A DNA stretch of 11,458 nt from Jiangellaceae bacterium (GTDB taxonomy: Bacteria; Actinomycetota; Actinomycetes; Jiangellales; Jiangellaceae): NCBI GenBank assembly GCA_030146385.1, contig JASLBX010000544.1, positions 1 to 11,458 on the forward strand, in the 5' to 3' direction. Under the pieces are notes generated by a model, which did not search any database, was not told the DNA's origin, and was given only the letters and a program-made list of their open reading frames with translations. Positions within the stretch are counted from its first letter, which is position 1. Every line of letters starts with the position of its first letter. Shown here piece by piece: positions 6,776 through 11,458 of the stretch. The translations under genes and the position numbers were made by a program.

Positions 6776-6943
6776 GCTCGTCCTCCCTCTCAGGTCACAT
6801 CCACCGTGGTCTGAACTTCACTCGTGACCTAGCCATGAACGCTGATCAACGGCAAGATCATCGCGTACGCTGTCGCACGGCCGAAGCGCACGCTCCGATC
6901 ATGACAGCCCATCCTCGCGGAGAGGCACAGGACAGGAGATTCC

Positions 6944-7594
6944 ATGCAGCAGCACAAAGGCCCACGCTTCGAGATAGGCGAAGCCGTCGCCGCAGGTTGG
7001 CGGCGGTTCTGGCCGAACATCCTCCCCATGGCCGCGTTCGCCGTCGTTGTCTGGGCGATCAACGGCATCTTCCAGTTACTCCAGCGGGACGCCAATGCCG
7101 GTGGGCGTTTCGTGCTCAGTTTGATCTCGTTCGTCGTAAGCCAGCTAGTAGCCATCGGCTGGATCAAAATCGCATTGGACATCACCGACGGCCGACCGAT
7201 CTCGGCACAGGCAGTCATCGACAGGTTCCGGCTGGTGGTGCCGTATCTGATCGCGGCCTTGCTGTTCATCTTGATGGTCAGCGTCGGCCTCATTTTGCTC
7301 ATCGTGCCGGGCATCATCGTATTCATCGTCTTCGTGTTCTACGGGTTCCACATTGTCGACACCGGCAGCACCGACCCCATTGGTGCGTTGCGTCGGAGTG
7401 CGGAGATCACCCGAGGCAACCGTGGGCGATTGTTCCTCTTCGGGCTCCTGCTGCTGGGCATCAACCTGCTGGGCGTCCTCCTGCTGATCGTCGGCGTCCT
7501 CATCACCTCGGGAATCTCCCTGCTCGCCGTCGCCCATGTGTATCGACAGCTGGCCCCAGCGCGAACCGTGGAGGCGGCTCCGCAAACGCCGTGA
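6944..7594 (+). CDS. Multi-pass membrane protein, YciC/DUF975-like
   Basis: A 216-residue integral membrane protein. It opens with an amphipathic segment, IGEAVAAGWRRFWPNILP (11-28), followed by hydrophobic stretches at about 29-46, 56-76, 98-136 (probably two helices, with GLILLIVPGII between) and 164-198 (two helices). The segment FYGFHIVDT then DPIGALRRSAEITRGNRGRLF (132-164) is the hallmark of this group, which includes YciC/UPF0259, DUF975 and the membrane domain of some glycerophosphodiesterases: a membrane-edge loop with ALxxSxxxTxGN. Function is unknown. ATG at 6944 has GGAG five nt upstream. The 168 bp ahead of it show no clear promoter. Downstream the coding sequence runs directly into a gene remnant in another frame. 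Confidence 0.85.
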   Translation: MQQHKGPRFEIGEAVAAGWRRFWPNILPMAAFAVVVWAINGIFQLLQRDANAGGRFVLSLISFVVSQLVAIGWIKIALDITDGRPISAQAVIDRFRLVVPYLIAALLFILMVSVGLILLIVPGIIVFIVFVFYGFHIVDTGSTDPIGALRRSAEITRGNRGRLFLFGLLLLGINLLGVLLLIVGVLITSGISLLAVAHVYRQLAPARTVEAAPQTP

Positions 7595-7598
7595 GGGA

Positions 7599-7706
7599 TT
7601 CCTGCTGCGGGGAAGCTACGTCGGCGAACTGACCCGCCAGGAGCTTGCGGAGATCATTGAGGACGCGTGGCTGTCACGCGCGTCGGCACGCCGCGCCGAA
7701 GCCTGA
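7599..7706 (+). pseudogene. Probable C-terminal remnant of an MmcQ/YjbR-like protein
   Basis: In the frame ending with TGA at 7704-7706 the sequence reads FLLRGSYVGELTRQELAEII and then EDAWLSRASARRAEA. This resembles the C-terminal end of MmcQ/YjbR family proteins, where a short helix (ELAELVEDAW) is followed by a CRAPKR-type basic tail. Such proteins are usually 110-130 residues; only about 35 are here. The frame stays open back to an ATG at about 7537 inside the YciC-like gene, but that stretch has no similarity to the family. The identification comes from pattern memory over a short stretch and is uncertain. It may instead be a chance open frame. Confidence 0.38.
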
Positions 7707-7717
7707 CTCAACGGCCG

Positions 7718-8008
7718 TCAAGCTCGATCGTCCCGACCATAGAGGTCGTCGATCTCGGGCCGGTAGGGCATTGACGCCGAGGCGCCGAGCCGTCGCACGG
7801 AGAGGGCGGCGGCCGCCGAAGCCCACCGCATCGCGTCCGCGACTGGACGTCCTTCCGCCTGCGCCACCGCGAACGCGCCGACGAAGGTATCGCCCGCTGC
7901 CGTGGTGTCGACCGCATCAACCTTGAACGCCGGGACGGCTACAGCCTCGCCGGGACCAATGCCGGTCAAGCGGACGTCCGGACCGGCGGAAACTTGTCTG
8001 GCGCTCAC
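7718..8008 (-). pseudogene. Ribokinase (PfkB family) C-terminal fragment
   Basis: About 85 residues of a ribokinase C-terminus are present: VAVPAFKVDAVDTTAAGDTF, then VGAFAVAQAEGRPVADAMRWASAAAALSVRRLGASASMP and a short tail. DTTAAGDTF carries the anion-hole glycines and the catalytic base Asp of ribokinases; E. coli RbsK has the same AAGD form. Complete ribokinases have about 300 residues, so the N-terminal two thirds, including the sugar-binding GGKGAN region, are gone. Residues before about GIGPGEAV do not look like ribokinase, placing the break near 7960-7990. A GTG at 8008 begins the open part, but a functional kinase is not possible. Its stop lies 11 bp from that of the convergent remnant at 7706. 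Confidence 0.8.
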
Positions 8009-8079
8009 CGATGAGTTCCCGGCTGGCGGGTCGTCTGAGTGGGTGTCAGGTCAACAACGGCACCTCAAAGGAGATCCAC

Positions 8080-8907
8080 GTGACCACCGAATGGACAACC
8101 GACGCACAGGGCAAGGGCGAGTACGCCGAGGTCAACGGCCTCAACATGTACTACGAGGTCCACGGGGCAGGGCGGCCGCTGATTCTGCTGCACGGCGGGC
8201 TCGGCTCGGGCGAGATGTTCGGGCCGGTCATTCCCGCCTTGGCCGAGCACCACCAGGTGATCACCGTCGATCTCCAGGGCCACGGCCGTACGGCTGACAT
8301 CGATCGGCCGATCGATATCCGGCTCATGGCCGACGACATCGCGGCATTCATCGACCACCTCGGGCTCGACACGCCCGATGTTGCGGGGTATTCGCTCGGC
8401 GGTGGGGTGGCCCTCTTCACCGCGGTCAAGTACCCGGACAAGGTTCGCCGGCTCGTCACGGCATCGGTGTACCTCCGTCCCGACGCGATCGATCCCGCCC
8501 TTCGTGCGCAGCAAGGCCAGGTGGACGCGTCCGCCGCCGAGTTCATGAAGGACACTCCGATGTACGAGCTCTACCAGCGGGTGGCACCCCGCCCCGAGGA
8601 TTTCCCGCGGCTGCTCGACAAGATCGGAGCAACGATGGCGCAGGACTTCGACCACACCGAGGAGGTACGCAACCTCCAGGTGCCGACCCTGCTCGTCGGT
8701 GCCGACGCCGACATGGCTCCGCCGAGCCACTACGTCGAGATGTTCAAGCTTCTGGACGGCGGGCTCCGCGACGGCGGCTGGGCGGGAGAGGGCCGGCCGA
8801 AGGGCGGTCACGCGCTGGCCATCCTGCCCGGGCTGACGCACTACAACATCTTCAGCTCTCCGCTGTTCGCGACGGTGACGCTGGCCTTCCTGAACGAGCA
8901 GAGCTGA
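8080..8907 (+). CDS. Alpha/beta-fold hydrolase
   Basis: A 275-residue enzyme of the alpha/beta hydrolase superfamily. The oxyanion segment LILLHGGLGSGEMF is at 34-47, DLQGHGRTA at 64-72, the nucleophile elbow GYSLGG at 103-108 with Ser105, LLVGADADMAPP at 204-215 with the likely acid Asp209 or Asp211, and LPGLTHYNIF at 249-258 with catalytic His254. The length and the lack of a signal peptide suggest a cytoplasmic hydrolase acting on an ester, lactone or similar small substrate. The start is certain: AAGGAG lies six nt before GTG at 8080. The gene begins just past the broken end of the ribokinase fragment, so it may have arrived with that rearrangement. It converges with marR and shares its terminator. 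No copy of the MarR dyad lies upstream. Confidence 0.93.
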   Translation: MTTEWTTDAQGKGEYAEVNGLNMYYEVHGAGRPLILLHGGLGSGEMFGPVIPALAEHHQVITVDLQGHGRTADIDRPIDIRLMADDIAAFIDHLGLDTPDVAGYSLGGGVALFTAVKYPDKVRRLVTASVYLRPDAIDPALRAQQGQVDASAAEFMKDTPMYELYQRVAPRPEDFPRLLDKIGATMAQDFDHTEEVRNLQVPTLLVGADADMAPPSHYVEMFKLLDGGLRDGGWAGEGRPKGGHALAILPGLTHYNIFSSPLFATVTLAFLNEQS

Positions 8908-8923
8908 CCGGCTGGATGAAACC

Positions 8924-8963
8924 CGGCGGGCGCCACCGACTCACGTGCGGTCGGCGCCCGCCG
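8924..8963. terminator. Shared hairpin terminator between hydrolase and marR
   Basis: CGGCGGGCGCC (8924-8934) pairs perfectly with GGCGCCCGCCG (8953-8963). After a one-base bulge, ACCG/CGGT adds four more pairs around a nine-base loop. It lies 17 bp after the hydrolase stop and includes the marR stop codon and last codons, so one structure can serve both convergent genes. No U-tract is present on either side. Confidence 0.7.
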
Positions 8964-9477
8964 ATGGCGTGTCGCCGAGGGAGATGAGCAGTGTCCGCAA
9001 CGTTGACGCCAGACGGTCGCGCTGAGCCCGGCTCAACCCTGCCAGCAAGCGATCCTCGTTGAGGTAGTGGCCGTCGGCGACTCGGTCGACCAACTCCAGC
9101 CCGCTCGAAGTGAGCGTGATCAGCACTCGGCGGCGATTCTCCGGGTCTGTCTCCCGCGTGACGAATCCTCGGGCAACCAGCCGGTCGACCCGATTCGTGA
9201 GCGCGGACGATCCGATCATGACGGTGCGGGCAAGCTCGCCAGGCGTGAGGGTGTACGGCTCGCCGGCGCGGCGTAGTGCTGCGAGGACGTCGAACTCCCA
9301 CGACTCGAGACCGTGTCTCGCGAAGTACTCGTTGACTCCACGTTCTAGCAGGCGCGACGCCCGCGACAGCCGGCCGACCACGGCCATCGGTGAGACGTCG
9401 AGATCGGGCTGAACCCCGGTCCATTGGTCGACGATCTCATCCACGGCGTCGCGCATGGCGTCCTCCACGTTCGACAT
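8941..9477 (-). CDS. MarR family transcriptional regulator
   Basis: A 178-residue winged-helix regulator. Helix one and the dimer arm are near 5-55; ESWEFDVLAALRRAGEPYTL (58-77) leads into the DNA-binding part, with LTPGELARTVMIGSSALTNR (77-96) as the helix-turn-helix, VDRLVARGFV (97-106) as the recognition end and DPENRRRVLITLT (111-123) as the wing with its usual Asp-Arg pattern. The C-terminal helices (138-168) complete the dimer interface. The family binds palindromic DNA as a dimer and lets go on binding a phenolic or other ligand, or on oxidation; no cysteine is present, so ligand binding is more likely here. ATG at 9477 fits the family start, but its Shine-Dalgarno site is poor and GTG at 9468 is in frame. 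A dyad overlaps the start codon, which suggests autorepression. Confidence 0.93.
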   Translation of the reverse strand: MSNVEDAMRDAVDEIVDQWTGVQPDLDVSPMAVVGRLSRASRLLERGVNEYFARHGLESWEFDVLAALRRAGEPYTLTPGELARTVMIGSSALTNRVDRLVARGFVTRETDPENRRRVLITLTSSGLELVDRVADGHYLNEDRLLAGLSRAQRDRLASTLRTLLISLGDTPSAGADRT

Positions 9478-9482
9478 CGAAC
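9469..9482. promoter_or_regulatory. Probable MarR operator 1, over the marR start codon
   Basis: GTTCGA-CA-TCGAAC is a perfect 14-bp dyad covering the marR start codon. It is the mirror copy of the site at 9529-9542: the 17-mers 9469-9485 and 9526-9542 are exact reverse complements. A further GTTCGA half-site lies at 9484-9489. Position and symmetry fit a MarR dimer site. That MarR binds it is inferred. Confidence 0.68.
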
Positions 9483-9528
9483 TGTTCGAGGAATGCTAGC
9501 CGGACGATCGGCGTTGCGACGTCATACA

Positions 9529-9542
9529 GTTCGATGTCGAAC
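9529..9542. promoter_or_regulatory. Probable MarR operator 2, rightward promoter side
   Basis: GTTCGA-TG-TCGAAC is a perfect 14-bp dyad, centred exactly 60 bp from operator 1. It overlaps a possible rightward -10 box, TACAGT at 9525-9530, with a weak CGGACG -35 at 9501-9506, and lies 20 bp before the ATG at 9563. Occupancy would block the rightward transcript. On the minus strand a TAGCAT lies about 15 nt before the marR ATG as a candidate -10. Confidence 0.65.
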
Positions 9543-9562
9543 ATCTCGAGAGAGGCTCACCA

Positions 9563-9676
9563 ATGCTGGCTTTCGTTCAACGCGTAAGGGCCTACGTCCT
9601 GAAGGCTCTGACCGCACCCGCCACGCCGCCGACACTTCCGCCCATCCGCGACTACCCACGTCCGACATGCAGATAA
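9563..9676 (+). CDS. Short ORF of 37 codons downstream of the MarR operators
   Basis: An ATG with GAGAGAGG about seven nt upstream opens a 37-codon frame ending in TAA, in the place where the MarR-controlled gene is expected. The product begins MLAFVQRVRAYVLKAL and is proline-rich in the middle (PATPPTLPP), then IRDYPRPTCR. The RAYVL start and RDxPRP segment recall the N-terminus of quinone oxidoreductase/alcohol dehydrogenase (MDR) proteins, so it may be the stub of a lost gene. It could also be a short leader peptide for the downstream reductase. Third-position GC is about two thirds, not strongly coding. The identity is a guess. Confidence 0.3.
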   Translation: MLAFVQRVRAYVLKALTAPATPPTLPPIRDYPRPTCR

Positions 9677-9677
9677 C

Positions 9678-9683
9678 TAGGAT
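9678..9683 (+). promoter_or_regulatory. Possible -10 box ahead of the Ddn-like gene
   Basis: TAGGAT, in the context AACTAGGATTCT, is close to the -10 consensus and lies about 36 nt before the GTG at 9720. The hexamer 17 bp upstream is not a good -35. If real, the reductases have a second promoter independent of the MarR operator. Confidence 0.28.
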
Positions 9684-9719
9684 TCTGTATGACCGCTACG
9701 CACGAACGTCAGGGGTCCC

Positions 9720-10127
9720 GTGCCCGCTCCCCGATGGCTCGCCAAGGCAAACCGCGTCGGATTCAACCGACTGATCGGCCGTGTCGCTCCGCGGGCACCC
9801 GGGTTCGGGGTCATCGTCCACAAGGGACGGTCGTCCGGAAGCACCTTCCGGACGCCGGTCAACGTGTTCCGGAAGGACAACGGCTTCCTTATTGCGCTGA
9901 CCTACGGATCCGACTCGGACTGGGTCAAGAACGTGCTCGCCGCCGGCGGATGTGAGCTCGAAACCCGCGGTCAGCGGTACGAGTTGACGTTGCCACGGCT
10001 CTACCGGGACGAGAGCCGCCAGGGGGTACCGGCACCGGTCCGGGCCGCCCTCGGCACAATCCGCGCGGATGAGTTCCTTGCCCTTGACATCACTCGTCCC
10101 GAGTCGCGAGCGGGCGGTCAACGGTGA
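9720..10127 (+). CDS. Ddn-like (nitroreductase/deazaflavin-dependent) reductase
   Basis: A 135-residue protein of the split-beta-barrel family that includes the mycobacterial F420H2-dependent nitroreductase Ddn. Visible features are an N-terminal amphipathic part, PAPRWLAKANRVGFNRLIGR (2-21), then VIVHKGRSSGSTFRTPVNVF (31-50), where Lys/Arg/Ser residues bind the cofactor phosphates, and ALTYGSDSDWVKNVLAAGGCEL (59-80), the family signature for the deazaflavin site. Known relatives reduce quinones, nitro compounds or enones with F420H2; the substrate here is unknown. GTG at 9720 has AGGGG four nt upstream. Its TGA overlaps a GTG of the next frame, so the nitroreductase may be translationally coupled. 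Downstream of the MarR operators, it is a probable target. Confidence 0.88.
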   Translation: MPAPRWLAKANRVGFNRLIGRVAPRAPGFGVIVHKGRSSGSTFRTPVNVFRKDNGFLIALTYGSDSDWVKNVLAAGGCELETRGQRYELTLPRLYRDESRQGVPAPVRAALGTIRADEFLALDITRPESRAGGQR

Positions 10128-10159
10128 GAAACGCTTCACCGGCGCGTCACGCTGCGAGC

Positions 10160-10681
10160 ATGGATGGCATGCAGACATGGGACGCCATCACGTCACGGCG
10201 CAATGTGCGTGAGTACGACGACCGTCCGATCGCCGACGAGGATCTCAACCGGATTCTCGAGGCCGGCCGCCGCGCACCGTCCTCACGGAACTGGCAGCCG
10301 TGGGACTTCGTCGTCGTCACCGATCGATCGGAGTTGCAGGAGCTGTCGCAGGTGTGGCAGTTCGCCCGGCACGTCGCCCGCTCGGCGGCGACCATCGCGC
10401 TCATCGCGCCCGAGCCGGCCAACGAGAGCGAGCGGGACTGGGTTCAGTACGACCTCGGCCAGGCCACGATGAGCATGATGATCGCGGCGGCCAATCTGGG
10501 CATCGGGACCGGCCACGCCTCAGTCCACGATCAGGACCTCGCTCGCCGCGTCCTGGGCCTGCCGCCGGACCGCTTCTGCGCCTACCTCATGGCTCTGGGG
10601 TATCCGACCAAGCCGCTGCGGCCGATCAGCAAGCCGAACCGGCGTCCCTTCGAGGACGTCGTCCACCGCGGCCGCTGGTGA
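10160..10681 (+). CDS. Nitroreductase family protein (FMN-dependent)
   Basis: A 173-residue protein of the FMN-binding NfsB/FRase-like nitroreductase fold. SRRNVREYDDRPI (12-24) is the FMN phosphate motif, followed by LEAGRRAPSSRNWQPWDFVVV (33-53), the second FMN contact, DLGQATMSMMIAAANLGIGTG (98-118), the helix over the flavin, and LMALGYPTKPLRP (143-155) near the C-terminal end. It is somewhat short for the family, as are many actinobacterial members. ATG at 10160 or 10169 fits the family start; GTG at 10124 overlaps the stop of the Ddn-like gene and would add 12 residues with no similarity, and no site has a strong Shine-Dalgarno. It is likely cotranscribed with the Ddn-like gene. It probably reduces nitro compounds, quinones or enones with NAD(P)H. 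Confidence 0.9.
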   Translation: MDGMQTWDAITSRRNVREYDDRPIADEDLNRILEAGRRAPSSRNWQPWDFVVVTDRSELQELSQVWQFARHVARSAATIALIAPEPANESERDWVQYDLGQATMSMMIAAANLGIGTGHASVHDQDLARRVLGLPPDRFCAYLMALGYPTKPLRPISKPNRRPFEDVVHRGRW

Positions 10682-10713
10682 GATCGACTCAAGGGCGTCG
10701 TCGGCGCTGCGCT

Positions 10714-10800
10714 GTGAAGAACGCCGGACGGATCTTGGTTCTCCGCCTTATTCATCCTGTATAGTCCGATTCGAATCAAGATCCGTCCGGCGTTCTTCAC
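10714..10800. repeat. 87-bp palindromic element with perfect 24-bp inverted arms
   Basis: Arms 10714-10737 and 10777-10800 are exact reverse complements over 24 bp. After a G-U wobble, three more pairs (TTC/GAA) follow inward. The interior of 39 bp has about 44% GC, well below the surroundings, and contains TATAGT (10760-10765). No clear target-site duplication flanks it. It begins 32 bp after the nitroreductase stop. It may be a MITE or the joined ends of a deleted insertion sequence; as RNA it would be a very stable stem and could end transcription. I do not recognise the ends as those of a named IS. The bases from 10801 to 10889 hold nothing I can name. Confidence 0.75.
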
Positions 10801-10889
10801 GTTGCTTGCGCAATCAGTCGCTCCGGCCATTTGCTCGCGGGCGGTCTCGTACGTCCCCCTTGGGCGGTGCCGGGTCAGGCCCTGGCCAC

Positions 10890-11120
10890 CTACTTAGACG
10901 CCCTCAAGATCTGCTCGCGCAGGATGTCAGCGTGGCCGCAATGCTGCGCCATTTCCCTGAGCACGTGCATGTAGATCCACCGCAATGGCAGCGGTCCGCG
11001 CCGGGTTGCCGGGTAGCAAATCGTCCAACTTAAGCGGGGCGGTCGCCCGGCGGGACGCTTCGCGTGCCTCCCGATGAGCCCGGCGAACGCGGCCACAACC
11101 CTCGGCGGTGACCAGGCAAC
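10890..11120 (-). pseudogene. DUF664 (DinB-like) C-terminal remnant with frameshift
   Basis: The last 28 residues or so, PLPLRWIYMHVLREMAQHCG followed by HADILREQILRASK, are the clear C-terminal end of a DUF664/DinB-fold protein; the HxxHADxLRE pattern carries part of the metal site. Upstream, a different frame reads REAREASRRATAPLKLDDLL then PGNP, which fits the same protein, so the frame changes at about 11000-11004. The N-terminal 100 residues or so, including the first metal ligand, are absent: the stop codon of the next remnant lies directly upstream. The gene is therefore dead. Members of this family are often linked to mycothiol-dependent reactions. Confidence 0.75.
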
Positions 11121-11458
11121 CTAGGCGTCTTCCCAGGCCACCGTGAGCAGCCCGAGTTGCTCAAGGAGGCCAAGATCATCGCGACTCCCCCAGTGCTCGA
11201 CGATCCGGCCGTCTTCCGCGATCCGCCAGATGTATATGTGGCGAACCGCAAATTCCTTCCTTGTCGGCTCACGACCAAGCAGCCGTCCGGTGTGCCGCCC
11301 AACTCATGACCACCCGCTGGACGACCTTGTCGCCTTCCGCGATCTCGTCCTTAACCTCGAAGCGAAGGTCACCGAACGCAGTGTGCAGCTGATGAACGAT
11401 CTCCTTTACGGCGTCCGGACCCGTCGGGAGATCAGGATGGCCGGGCTCGTGATCTACG
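11121..11458 (-). pseudogene. SnoaL-like ester cyclase, frameshifted and cut by window edge
   Basis: One frame from the right edge reads VKEIVHQLHTAFGDLRFEVK, then DEIAEGDKVVQRVVMSW, the middle of a SnoaL-like polyketide/ester cyclase (NTF2 fold). The match then moves to another frame, HTGRLLGREPTRKEFAVRHI, followed by YIWRIAEDGRIVEHWGSRDD and LGLLEQLGLL, ending at TAG (11121-11123). The frame changes at about 11294-11303, where the family's R-G-T-H region is damaged. The first frame reaches a stop 12 codons past VVM. Family members have about 130-140 residues; the first 25 or so lie beyond the edge. A sequencing error at this point would give the same picture and should be excluded. Confidence 0.75.

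Noticed and set aside
6792..6830. AGGTCAC / GTGACCT inverted repeat between the small membrane protein and the YciC-like gene
   Set aside because: Seven-bp arms 25 bp apart are expected by chance at this scale; there is no regulator gene nearby to pair it with.
6712..7632. Open frame of 306 codons overlapping the YciC-like gene
   Set aside because: The product is low-complexity and Arg/His/Pro-rich; the alternative frame encodes clean membrane helices with a family motif and a good Shine-Dalgarno site.
8065..8841. Open frame of 258 codons opposite the hydrolase gene
   Set aside because: It is antisense to a protein with a full catalytic triad and has no ribosome-binding site or domain pattern of its own.
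10806..10813. TTGCGCAA palindrome next to the 87-bp element
   Set aside because: An 8-bp palindrome is too short to be meaningful without a second copy or conservation.
10582..10830. Minus-strand open frame running through the palindromic element
   Set aside because: Both arms read as VKNAGRIL only because they are inverted copies; the frame has no transposase motif and overlaps the nitroreductase in antisense.

Overview
The window looks like a piece of a high-GC actinobacterial chromosome. The signs are strongly GC-biased third codon positions, frequent GTG starts with purine-rich Shine-Dalgarno sites, an ECF sigma factor with a SnoaL-like tail, two enzymes of families that often use cofactor F420 (a luciferase-like monooxygenase and a Ddn-like reductase), and a DUF664 (DinB-like) remnant of a type common in mycothiol-producing actinobacteria. 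I cannot name the genus. No rRNA, tRNA, CRISPR array or transposase gene was seen.

Layout. (1) 1-2981, minus strand, four genes in a row read right to left: a DUF2182 membrane protein, a DUF899 thioredoxin-fold protein, a luciferase-like flavin/F420 oxidoreductase and a short-chain dehydrogenase cut by the left edge. A strand-biased RNA hairpin sits between the second and third genes. (2) 2982-5488, plus strand: an ECF sigma factor with a SnoaL-like C-terminal domain, divergent from the DUF2182 gene, then a class V aminotransferase of the cysteine-desulfurase-like group without the usual catalytic cysteine, then a hairpin terminator. (3) 5587-7594: an ABM-type monooxygenase (minus), divergent from a SAM-dependent methyltransferase (plus), which converges with a 58-residue membrane protein (minus); then a multi-pass YciC/DUF975-like membrane protein. 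(4) 7599-8008: the tails of two genes facing each other, a probable MmcQ/YjbR-like C-terminus and a ribokinase C-terminus, both without their 5' parts. (5) 8080-10681: an alpha/beta hydrolase and a convergent MarR regulator sharing a hairpin terminator. Two copies of a 14-bp dyad exactly 60 bp apart lie upstream of marR, next to a 37-codon ORF, a Ddn-like reductase and a nitroreductase. (6) 10682-11458: a palindromic element with perfect 24-bp arms, then a broken DUF664 gene and a frameshifted SnoaL-like cyclase that runs off the right edge.

How the genes may work together. The MarR regulator probably represses itself and the rightward transcript carrying the two reductases, a typical arrangement for response to electrophiles, quinones or nitro compounds. 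The sigma factor may control the divergent DUF2182-DUF899 pair; this rests only on position. The right third of the window carries at least four gene remnants and one palindromic element, so it looks like a rearranged, decaying part of the chromosome.

Nothing here is a clear new multi-gene system. The signals most worth following are the MarR double operator, the 87-bp palindromic element, the paired gene tails and the unannotated 58-residue membrane protein.
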